Positions 1-6,793 of a stretch of 7,258 nucleotides of DNA are shown piece by piece (positions within the stretch are counted from its first letter, which is position 1; every line of letters begins with the position of its first letter). The notes below the pieces were generated by a model. That model saw only the letters and a list, made by a program, of their open reading frames with translations. It was not told the origin of the DNA and ran no database searches. The stretch spans positions 1 to 7,258 of the forward strand of contig USFU01000083.1 in NCBI GenBank assembly GCA_900554135.1, given 5' to 3'. The DNA comes from an uncultured Collinsella sp. (GTDB taxonomy: Bacteria > Actinomycetota > Coriobacteriia > Coriobacteriales > Coriobacteriaceae). A program made the position numbers and the translations under genes.

Positions 1-619
1 GGCAGCCAATGCAGTGCTCGGTCGCGACGTTCGGCTTGCCGGCGGCATGCTGCTCCATCTTGCCGGCACGGCTGCCGCCTCCCATGCCCAGGTTCTTCAT
101 GGCGCCGCCAAAACCGGCCTGCTCATGGCCCTTAAAGTGGGTGAGGCTGATCACGATATCGGCGTCCATGAGTGCCTGACCGATCTTGGCCTCGTGCACG
201 TACTCGCCGCCCTCGACCGGGACAAGTGCCTCGTCGGTACCCTTGAGGCCGTCGGCGATGATGATCTGGCAGCCCGTGGCATACGGGGTGAAGCCGTTCT
301 GGTAGGCGGTGTCGATGTGCTCGAGCGCGTTTTTGCGGCTACCGACATAGAGCGTGTTGCAGTCGGTGAGGAAGGGCTTACCGCCCAGCTCTTTCACGAC
401 ATCCGCGACGGCACGGGCGTAGTTGGGGCGCAAAAAGCTCAGGTTGCCCAACTCTCCAAAGTGAATCTTGATGGCGACGAACTTGTTCTCAAAGTCGATC
501 TGCTCAATACCGGCGCGACGGATGAGGCGCTTGAGCTTGTCGAGCTGGCTCTCGCGAGCATGCGTGCGCAGGTTGGTGAAGTACACCTTAGCGGGTGCTG
601 CGGGTGCAGTTGCGGTCAT
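1..619 (-). CDS. DUF362 domain protein with 4Fe-4S motif (5' part, cut by window edge)
   Basis: The reading frame opens with ATG at 619 and stays open for 206 codons to the left edge, so the C-terminus is missing. The start is supported by GAGGGG at 633-628, 8 nt upstream. The product begins MTATAPAAPAKVYFTNLRTH. It contains features typical of the DUF362 family: an IKIHFGELGN segment (about 50-59), LTDCNTLY with a cysteine at 87, SLTHFKGHEQAGFGGAMKNL (158-177), then the glycine-rich GMGGGSRAGKMEQH (178-191). The last visible residues are HCIGC, the start of a ferredoxin-like CxxC cluster. Family members are usually about 370 residues with a C-terminal pair of 4Fe-4S motifs, so roughly half is present. 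No signal peptide or membrane helix is visible, so it is probably cytoplasmic. The biochemical role of DUF362 proteins is poorly defined; an electron-transfer function is inferred from the cysteines. It is separated from the upstream permease gene by a 110-nt gap containing a repeat, so it is probably transcribed separately. Confidence 0.9.
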   Translation of the reverse strand, partial: MTATAPAAPAKVYFTNLRTHARESQLDKLKRLIRRAGIEQIDFENKFVAIKIHFGELGNLSFLRPNYARAVADVVKELGGKPFLTDCNTLYVGSRKNALEHIDTAYQNGFTPYATGCQIIIADGLKGTDEALVPVEGGEYVHEAKIGQALMDADIVISLTHFKGHEQAGFGGAMKNLGMGGGSRAGKMEQHAAGKPNVATEHCIGC

Positions 620-662
620 AGATCTATCCCCTCGGTCTATATGGCGTTACAGACATAAGAGG

Positions 663-693
663 ATGGTACCCGTTGAAGTAGGGTCAAAGTCAA
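663..693 (-). promoter_or_regulatory. Weak candidate promoter for the DUF362 gene
   Basis: Reading the minus strand, TTGACT (693-688) resembles a -35 box and TACCAT (668-663) resembles a -10 box. The 19-nt spacer is longer than the usual 17, and the -10 box matches only four of six positions. A second TTGACC overlaps at 687-682 but has no good partner. The gap between the permease stop and this gene makes an independent promoter plausible. The exact boxes are uncertain. Confidence 0.25.
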
Positions 694-704
694 GCGCGAA
701 ACCC

Positions 705-739
705 AGTCGTTAGGGACGTTCTTAAATGACTACTCTTGG
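705..739. repeat. Second copy of the GGGGACGTTCTTAAATGAC-type intergenic repeat
   Basis: Positions 705-730 match 4213-4238 at 24 of 26 bases in the same orientation. The adjoining 726-739 matches 4360-4373 at 13 of 14 bases. The copy is therefore a shortened composite of the left and right ends of the large repeat cluster, with the middle missing. It begins inside the 3' end of the permease gene: the stop codon (732-730) and the codons for the last two residues (Gln-Glu) lie within the repeat. It has no T-run, so it is not an obvious intrinsic terminator. Confidence 0.75.
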
Positions 740-3396
740 ACTTTGAGGGCTTCGGCCAGGCTGACGCGTTTGATGGAGCGCGTGTGCAGGAGCGCCACGA
801 CGAGGTAAGTCGCAAAGCCAATGCCGACGCATGCGGCCATGGACCAAGCGGGCACGTAGATCTCGATATTGCCGTTGTAGGCGAGCAGCATGGAGCGGAA
901 GATGGCCGCGAGAGAGCCAATAATGACCGGCAGGCTCAGCACGAGCGACGCCGCCACGCACAGCGTGATCGAGCGGATGTACAGATGCGAGATCTCGCTA
1001 TCGCGATAGCCAAAGACCTTCATGTAGCTAATCGACCGGGCACTATGGTCGATCACAGCCTTGGTCAGCAGGTACATAAACAGCAGGAAGATAAACACCG
1101 CGAGCCCGACCATCATGCCGATCATTTTGCTCATCATGCCTATAAACTGGTCACCCACGGCGCGCATGTCGTCGGGCGTGGTGTCGCCGGCAAAGTAACG
1201 AGCATCGAGGTCGAGCTTCTCGTCACTCACATAGCCGTTAAAGTAGGCGGCGTCGTTGTCGAACAGCTCGTTAAAGTCGTTGATGCTCATATAGATATTC
1301 ATGTCCGACTTAGAGCCCCAAACGCAGTCCTTGCCCGCGTACTCAAGGGAATAATGCTTGCCCTCGTACTTGTCGCTGAGCGTGACCTTCTGCCCCTCGC
1401 TCCAGCCAAACTTGTCGAGCAAGCCACCGCCAAAGACAACGCGCCCATCGCCGACGTTGAGGCCTTTCCAATAGCGCGAGTTGGGCGAGATGCCGTAGAC
1501 GGAAATCGTCTCCTGCCCATTACCATCGCCGCGGTCGTATTGCAGCTGGTAAACGCCGTATTTCTCGGCCTGTGCGATTGCACCCGCGCCGTTGTCGGTC
1601 GTATTGACCGGATGGATATCGTCGTTGTCAGTGTCGATCTTAGAGGCCTTGTCGATCAGGCCGATAGCCTCGTCGCGGTTGCAGCCGAGGGCATCGGCAA
1701 GGTCATCGAGGCGCGCATAAAGCGCATCCTTCTTGTCCTGGACCTTGGCAAGCGCATCCTGCGCTGCGGTCAGGCTCTCGGCAGACGGAGATGCGGTCGC
1801 GGCATCGGCTGCCGTCTGCGCCGCATCGGCCGCGTCGTCAAGTTCGTCATCCGCATCCTGGGCGGCAGTGAGGAGTGCGCCGTCCACCGACTGCAAGCGC
1901 TCGAGTGCCGACCACTGCTCGCGCTCCTCGACGGTGCCCTCGAGCTCCAGCGGCGCCTTGAGCGTGTACTGGTGCTCGGCGACCAGACTCGTCTCCAGGT
2001 TGTCCGCATAGTGCGTCATCGTGGGCAGAATCGCCAAGCCAAAGAGCAGCAGCAGCGACGCAAACGCGATGCCCACGAAAAGCGTGGCGAAGTTGCCCAG
2101 GTTGCGCAGGAAGATGCGCAGGCGGAAGCGCGAGACAAAACCCATGCGCTCCGGCAGCTGAAAACCGCGCTTGGTGCCCGACTTGCCGCCCGCCTCGTGA
2201 CGGAGAAACTGCAGCGGCGTCTTTCCCATCTTGCGGAGCAGGCCCACCAGCGTAATGAGGATGAGCGCGGAGGCAGGAACCACGGCACACTTTACAAAGA
2301 TCTCCCAGCTCCAGTACACCTGGAAGGGCGGCAGGCTGTACGAGCCGTAATAGAGGCCGCGCATGGGCTCGGTAAAGAACGCAACGCCGAGCGCGGTGCC
2401 CAGCAGCGACGCGAGCGCGCCCACGATAGCGGGAAGCGCAAGGTAGTGCAGCACGATCTCGCGTCGACGATAGCCGCTGGCGAGCAGCGTGCCGATGATG
2501 GCGCTCTCCTCCTCGATGGTGGCATCGGTAAGGACCACAAAGACAAACGCCATGATTACGATGATGATGTCGAGCAGCGTCATCCACATCATGGAGTCGC
2601 CGTCTACGTCGTCGCGCGCGTAGCCAATGCCCTGGTTGGAATCGGCGTCGATGAGGTCATCCACGCGCGCATCGGCGTCGGTGAGCGCCTCTACCATATC
2701 CTGCTCGGCATCGATGCGGTCCGCGGTGGAGAGATCGCGATCGGCAAAGGTGAAGGAGTATGTGTAGGCGGGTGCGCCGCCGGCGTCCTCGAGCGCGGCA
2801 AAGCCGGCGTCGGTGACCTCGGCCACGCCGTACGTGATGGTGTTCACCGTAAAGTCCGAATTGTTGAGGAACAGCGCCTGGCTATCGGGCTGGGTCATGA
2901 TGCCGCAGATGGTGTAGGTGCGACCCTCGAGCTCGACTTTATCGCCCACGGCGAGGTCGTTGTTGGTGGCGAAGACACGGTCGATTGCCACCTCACCGTC
3001 CGTCTTGGGCTCCTTGCCCTCACAGTAGGACGCGATATCGACCTTGGTGCGGTGCGCATAGGTGCGCAGCGTGCGCTTGGTGCCGTCGTCGCCGGACGCC
3101 TTTTTGATGATGGCGTCGATGGAGAAATTCTTGTAGAGCGTGACGCCGCCGACGTCACTGGCGGCATCCTCGGCAGCCTTGAGTTGATCGTCGGTAGCCT
3201 CGAAGGAGGTGGTCACGCGGCCGTCCTCAATCGTGTACGCATCGCGCATGTCGTCGATAAGGCAACCGATGGAATGCGCCGCGAGCAAAAAGCCCGATGT
3301 AAGGGCAATGCTTCCGCACATAAGCAAAAAGATGCCCAGGTACTTGCCGATATTGCGGCGCAGCTCGCGCGGGAGACGTTTTGCGAGAGGTGTCAT
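730..3396 (-). CDS. Large FtsX/MacB-like ABC transporter permease with two ectodomains
   Basis: This is an integral membrane permease of 888 residues (start MTPLAKRLPRELRRN) that would pair with the ATPase encoded just upstream. Visible layout: helix 1 at about 18-40; ectodomain 1 (about 45-268); helices at about 272-292, 316-341 and 364-387 forming the first FtsX-like module, with the typical GTLLASGYRRREI loop; a basic cytoplasmic linker; a helix at about 433-458; ectodomain 2 (about 460-745); then helices at about 750-776, 803-828 and 850-870 forming the second FtsX module, with the matching VFGYRDSEI loop. Ectodomain 2 opens with an Ala/Asp-rich heptad-like stretch (about 488-572). Two FtsX modules in one chain mean one polypeptide may supply both membrane halves. 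Such proteins move lipids, lipoproteins, peptides or drugs, or couple ATP hydrolysis to events outside the membrane; the substrate is unknown. The frame also opens at TTG 3411, but ATG 3396 has better spacing to an AGGCGG ribosome site and lies 8 nt past the ATPase stop. Its 3' end is embedded in an intergenic repeat. Confidence 0.93.
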   Translation of the reverse strand: MTPLAKRLPRELRRNIGKYLGIFLLMCGSIALTSGFLLAAHSIGCLIDDMRDAYTIEDGRVTTSFEATDDQLKAAEDAASDVGGVTLYKNFSIDAIIKKASGDDGTKRTLRTYAHRTKVDIASYCEGKEPKTDGEVAIDRVFATNNDLAVGDKVELEGRTYTICGIMTQPDSQALFLNNSDFTVNTITYGVAEVTDAGFAALEDAGGAPAYTYSFTFADRDLSTADRIDAEQDMVEALTDADARVDDLIDADSNQGIGYARDDVDGDSMMWMTLLDIIIVIMAFVFVVLTDATIEEESAIIGTLLASGYRRREIVLHYLALPAIVGALASLLGTALGVAFFTEPMRGLYYGSYSLPPFQVYWSWEIFVKCAVVPASALILITLVGLLRKMGKTPLQFLRHEAGGKSGTKRGFQLPERMGFVSRFRLRIFLRNLGNFATLFVGIAFASLLLLFGLAILPTMTHYADNLETSLVAEHQYTLKAPLELEGTVEEREQWSALERLQSVDGALLTAAQDADDELDDAADAAQTAADAATASPSAESLTAAQDALAKVQDKKDALYARLDDLADALGCNRDEAIGLIDKASKIDTDNDDIHPVNTTDNGAGAIAQAEKYGVYQLQYDRGDGNGQETISVYGISPNSRYWKGLNVGDGRVVFGGGLLDKFGWSEGQKVTLSDKYEGKHYSLEYAGKDCVWGSKSDMNIYMSINDFNELFDNDAAYFNGYVSDEKLDLDARYFAGDTTPDDMRAVGDQFIGMMSKMIGMMVGLAVFIFLLFMYLLTKAVIDHSARSISYMKVFGYRDSEISHLYIRSITLCVAASLVLSLPVIIGSLAAIFRSMLLAYNGNIEIYVPAWSMAACVGIGFATYLVVALLHTRSIKRVSLAEALKVQE

Positions 3397-3400
3397 GGCG

Positions 3401-3404
3401 CCGC

Positions 3405-3406
<2 letters not shown>
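3401..3406 (-). promoter_or_regulatory. Ribosome binding site choosing ATG 3396 for the FtsX-like permease
   Basis: AGGCGG on the minus strand lies 4 nt before ATG 3396 and overlaps the stop codon of the ATPase gene (TAG, 3407-3405). The upstream alternative TTG at 3411 has no comparable purine-rich site. The overlap of stop and ribosome site suggests coupled translation of ATPase and permease. Confidence 0.55.
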
Positions 3407-4130
<724 letters not shown>

Positions 4131-4158
4131 TGTTAGCCTTGTACTACTTTATGAACGT

Positions 4159-4182
4159 AATAGTAAACCTTGGCGAACTATT
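4159..4182. promoter_or_regulatory. 24-bp dyad, candidate operator of the ATPase-permease operon
   Basis: The site reads AATAGT-N3-CC-N2-GG-N3-ACTATT on the minus strand, so all specified positions are perfectly symmetric. It ends 28 nt upstream of ATG 4130. A TACTAT hexamer inside its downstream half (4165-4160) could be the -10 box; no good -35 box is seen at the usual distance. Size, A/T-rich arms and position over the presumed promoter fit binding sites of dimeric MarR- or TetR-type repressors, which often control drug or peptide exporters. No regulator gene lies in the window, so the binding protein is unknown. Confidence 0.5.
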
Positions 4183-4212
4183 TTTGGGCGAGAGTGGGGT
4201 TTGTTTCAGACT

Positions 4213-4396
4213 AGTCATTGGGGACGTTCTTAAATGACCAGTCGTTGGGGACACTCTTTCGCCACCCGGCACTTGGGGGCGTTCCTTTCCTACCGGCAGC
4301 TGGGGACAGTCCTTGGCAACCCGACCGGCAAGCCGGCGGATCGGCAAAGACTGTCCCCGATGACCACTCTTGGTCGTTTAAGTCTGTCCCCAATGA
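4213..4396. repeat. Nested inverted-repeat cluster of degenerate ~27-bp units
   Basis: Four same-direction units begin with GGGGAC or a variant at 4220, 4247, 4275 and 4302, spaced 27, 28 and 27 bp. They are followed by two reverse-oriented units ending in GTCCCC at 4358 and 4391. The outer ends form an inverted repeat: 4215-4240 pairs with 4371-4396 at 22 of 26 positions. Inside, 4302-4311 and 4349-4358 are perfect 10-bp arms. Small hairpins sit at 4325-4336 (CCGG stem, CAAG loop) and 4362-4375 (GACCA stem, CTCT loop). It lies 8 nt beyond the stop of the ABC-2 permease gene. On the minus strand it could act as a 3' mRNA structure, but no T-run follows any stem. It resembles a palindromic intergenic (REP/BIME-like) element. 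A truncated copy lies at 705-739. Confidence 0.8.
4302..4358. repeat. Perfect 10-bp inverted repeat at the core of the cluster
   Basis: GGGGACAGTC (4302-4311) and GACTGTCCCC (4349-4358) are exact reverse complements. They enclose a 37-nt loop that contains a smaller CCGG/CCGG hairpin (4325-4336). Together they would form a two-tier stem-loop in RNA or single-stranded DNA. As a transcript end for the upstream ABC-2 operon it would be Rho-dependent or non-canonical, because the minus-strand sequence after the stem is AGCTGCCGG, not a T-run. Confidence 0.7.
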
Positions 4397-4404
4397 GTAG
4401 GTGG

Positions 4405-5610
4405 CTAGGCGTGGGATTTGTTGTGGGTGAGGGCTAGGCCCACGGCGGCGATGGCGGCGGCGAAGAGCACGGTGACGCCCAGGTCGCAGGCTATGTCGCC
4501 CAGCACGGCAGACGTCAGATCCGCGGCGAGCGCCTTGCCGATCGCGTCGTTCACCCAATACGTCGGCACAAAGTGCGCCACGGTCTGCACGGCCGAGCCC
4601 ATGAGCGACAGCGGCATCCAGGCGCCACCCAAAAACGTCATGAGCATGCCGAGCAGGTTGCCCACGCCGTTGAGCAGCTCCTCGCGCGCGCCCAGGCTCG
4701 ACAGCGTAAAGCCAACGGCCAGAGGCGTGCACGCCAGGGCAAACGTCGCCGCCAGCGCCAGGCACACGCGACCCACGCCGACCTCGGCAACCACGCCGGC
4801 AAAACCCACGACGCCCATCATGCTCGACACAAACCAGATGCAGACGGTGAGCACCGCGGCGGCCGCGAACACGGCGAGCGAGCGATGGCGCTCGGAGACC
4901 GGGCCGGCCTCCATGCGGCGCACGCGCTCGGGCTCGTTCATGCCCGAGAACACCAGGCCCACCGACACGATGACCGACGAGATGATCGCATACGCGCCAA
5001 AGTTGAAATACGACTCGAGCGTGGCGGCGGCGGTCGAGTCGACCTTGACCTGCTCAATCTGAACCTCGGCGCGCTTGGCGGCAGCGTGCTCGGCAGCCTT
5101 GGCGACGTCGCCGTCGGAGGCGGCAGGCTCAAGCGCGGCCGCGGCACCCGCGAGTGAGATCCAGCGCGAGGCCTCGGCAGACGAAAGCACCGCCGCCATG
5201 GTGCCGGCGCCGTAGGTCACATCGAGCTTGGGCAGAGACTCCCCCGCGCGGGCGGCTGCAACAAGGTCGCCCTCAAACCCCTCCGGGATAAAGAACACGC
5301 AGTCGGCGCTACCCTTGGCGCTGTTGCTCTTGGAGAGCGCGTCCGCAAGGTCGTAGGTGTCGTCGCCGATGCCCGTGACCAGCTCAAAACGCGAACCCAG
5401 ATGCTTGGCAAGCGCACGCGAAAGGTCGCTATTGTCGCGGTCGACCACGATCACGTTGGTGTCGTAGGGCTTGTACTCGGTGAGCTGCGACGAGTTCCAG
5501 CTCACCGACGCCGCGATGAATACGCCCATGAGCGAGATGAACACCGTATAGATGAGCAGGTAGAACGGGTGCGCCAGCGCCATGCGAAGCGCGGTCTTAA
5601 AGGTGCTCAT
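4405..5610 (-). CDS. ABC-2 type transporter permease, second of pair
   Basis: This is a 401-residue membrane permease beginning MSTFKTALRMALAHPFYLL. Visible layout: helix 1 at about 17-36, an extracytoplasmic domain at about 37-202, then helices at about 203-223, 245-267, 281-303, 315-337 and 376-394. One early helix, a soluble domain and five late helices is the ABC2_membrane_3 (YhaP/NatB-like) arrangement. The VPTYWVNDAIGKAL segment before the last helix matches the position of the conserved motif in that family. The ectodomain has an Ala-rich helical part (about 154-185). It most likely pairs with the product of the preceding gene and the ATPase at the right edge to export an unidentified substrate. 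Its start lies inside the preceding gene (14-nt overlap), implying translational coupling. The frame is open from TTG 5625, but ATG 5610 has the ideal ribosome site. The large repeat cluster follows 8 nt after the stop. Confidence 0.93.
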   Translation of the reverse strand: MSTFKTALRMALAHPFYLLIYTVFISLMGVFIAASVSWNSSQLTEYKPYDTNVIVVDRDNSDLSRALAKHLGSRFELVTGIGDDTYDLADALSKSNSAKGSADCVFFIPEGFEGDLVAAARAGESLPKLDVTYGAGTMAAVLSSAEASRWISLAGAAAALEPAASDGDVAKAAEHAAAKRAEVQIEQVKVDSTAAATLESYFNFGAYAIISSVIVSVGLVFSGMNEPERVRRMEAGPVSERHRSLAVFAAAAVLTVCIWFVSSMMGVVGFAGVVAEVGVGRVCLALAATFALACTPLAVGFTLSSLGAREELLNGVGNLLGMLMTFLGGAWMPLSLMGSAVQTVAHFVPTYWVNDAIGKALAADLTSAVLGDIACDLGVTVLFAAAIAAVGLALTHNKSHA

Positions 5611-6784
5611 GGCGGCTCCTTCCAAAGATCAGCGTGGCGGCGGCGACAAACACCAGGGCCATCAGGACGAGCGCGCCGGCGCGAACGGCAAAGGGGCCCA
5701 GGTCCTCAAAGAAATACAGGCGATTGAACATGTCGCAGATAAGCTTGACGGGGTTGAACCAGCACTCGGCCGGGCAGGCGCGGGCGACGTCGTCGGCAAG
5801 CGCCATCGCCGGCTCGCCGTAGAGGCCGGCAAACAGGGCGCATGTGGTGGCGAAGCCCGTGAGGATGCCCGACTTGGACGCCTTGCCGCCCTTAACGGGA
5901 AGCGTGCCCACAAAGAGCCCCAGGCCCGTGGCGGCAAGCGCGGACACGGCGCCGCCCACCAGACACAGCCCCTCGCGCCCGCCAAAGTCGACGCCCACGA
6001 CCAGGCGCACGTAGCCGATCGCAATCGTCATCGAGGCAAAGGAAACCAGCCACGAGCCCACAAAAATGCCGGCCAGTGATGCCGTCTTGGAAAGGCCGCC
6101 CACGCAGCGACGTGCGCCAAGGCCCGACAGATTGGGCTGCAGGTCGACGACGCTCAAGGCGGCAAACTCGGCAGACATCATCGCGACCAGGCCAAAGAGC
6201 GCGTAGTAGTAGATGACCGTGCCATCGGGCGTGGTGCGTGTCAGGCTTACGCGGCGGGTGCCGCCCTCGAGCGACAGGGCGCGCGCAACCGCCTCCGGGT
6301 CGGCGAGCGCCGCCGGGTTGTCCTGGGCAATCTGGGACATGAGCTCGGCATTTTGCGTATACGAGCTTGCCACCGTCTCCAGAATGCTGCGGTCGGTGAG
6401 TACCGACGAGGCGCGCGAGTTGTCATAGCTCGAAAGCAGCGTGAGTTTGGGCGTGCCTTCGGCGTCGACCGTGTAAATGCCCGCGACTTCGCCGGCCTTA
6501 AGCGCACGGTTCGCATCGGCTGTATCGTCGCACTCGTGGATCTCGAGCAGCTGGTCGTCGCCCTCCTTGGCAAGCGACGTCGCCACGTCCTTAAAGGTCG
6601 AGGCGTCCCAGGCCTCATCCGCTACGACGGCCACCGGCACCGGGTCGACCGTGCCGTCGGAGCTGAGGTTCGCAAACATAAACATGAACATCGTGGAAAG
6701 CGCGACGGGAAAGATCGCGCCCCAAACCCACGTGCTCGGCCGGCGCAGCAGCGTCTTGACCGTGATAATAATGGTGTTGAACAT
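5597..6784 (-). CDS. ABC-2 type transporter permease, first of pair
   Basis: This is a 395-residue membrane permease starting MFNTIIITVKTLLRRPSTWV. The pattern is a cytoplasmic amphipathic start, helix 1 at about 20-39, an extracytoplasmic domain at about 40-186, then helices at about 189-213, 234-256, 272-295, 304-325 and 368-387. The CWFNPVKLICDMFNRLYFFE segment (341-360) corresponds to the conserved NP motif before the last helix in ABC-2 permeases, with the family-typical spacing. The C-terminus is short and basic (GRSRHEHL). The start ATG has AGGGGG 5 nt upstream, overlapping the stop of the ATPase gene, from which it is separated by 9 nt. Its end overlaps the start of the second permease by 14 nt. 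It shares architecture with that neighbour but little obvious sequence, as expected of a diverged heterodimer pair. The substrate is unknown; related systems export sodium, drugs or antimicrobial peptides. Confidence 0.93.
   Translation of the reverse strand: MFNTIIITVKTLLRRPSTWVWGAIFPVALSTMFMFMFANLSSDGTVDPVPVAVVADEAWDASTFKDVATSLAKEGDDQLLEIHECDDTADANRALKAGEVAGIYTVDAEGTPKLTLLSSYDNSRASSVLTDRSILETVASSYTQNAELMSQIAQDNPAALADPEAVARALSLEGGTRRVSLTRTTPDGTVIYYYALFGLVAMMSAEFAALSVVDLQPNLSGLGARRCVGGLSKTASLAGIFVGSWLVSFASMTIAIGYVRLVVGVDFGGREGLCLVGGAVSALAATGLGLFVGTLPVKGGKASKSGILTGFATTCALFAGLYGEPAMALADDVARACPAECWFNPVKLICDMFNRLYFFEDLGPFAVRAGALVLMALVFVAAATLIFGRSRHEHL
5616..5623 (-). promoter_or_regulatory. Strong ribosome binding site choosing ATG 5610
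   Basis: GGAAGGAG on the minus strand lies 5 nt upstream of ATG 5610, the best Shine-Dalgarno match in the window. It rules in ATG 5610 over the in-frame TTG at 5625, which overlaps this site. The site sits inside the coding sequence of the preceding permease, so the two proteins are probably made in a coupled ratio. Confidence 0.8.
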
Positions 6785-6793
6785 GGCTGCCCC

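Noticed and set aside
14..658. A 214-codon open frame on the plus strand opposite the DUF362 gene
   Set aside because: It is again in codon register with the real gene and explained by the same codon bias. The minus-strand protein has the conserved DUF362 motifs and a good ribosome site.
997..1010. Perfect 14-bp palindrome GCTATCGCGATAGC
   Set aside because: It lies inside the permease gene and encodes the conserved Gly-Tyr-Arg-Asp-Ser loop of the second FtsX module. It is most simply explained by coding constraint and chance.
4302..4358. Intrinsic terminator of the ABC-2 operon
   Set aside because: The stem is convincing but the loop is long and no T-run follows on either strand, so a canonical Rho-independent terminator is not supported.
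4220..4396. Possible CRISPR array because of ~27-bp periodicity
   Set aside because: There are no constant repeats separated by unique spacers; the units are degenerate, directly adjacent and reverse orientation midway, and no cas gene is present.
4218..4437. Small plus-strand open frames across the repeat cluster, with recurring GTFLND / GTLF-like peptides, and a minus-strand frame at 4144-4347
   Set aside because: The peptide periodicity simply reflects the 27-bp repeat unit (9 codons). There is no ribosome site or conserved domain, and several overlapping frames are open at once, as expected of repeat DNA rather than genes.
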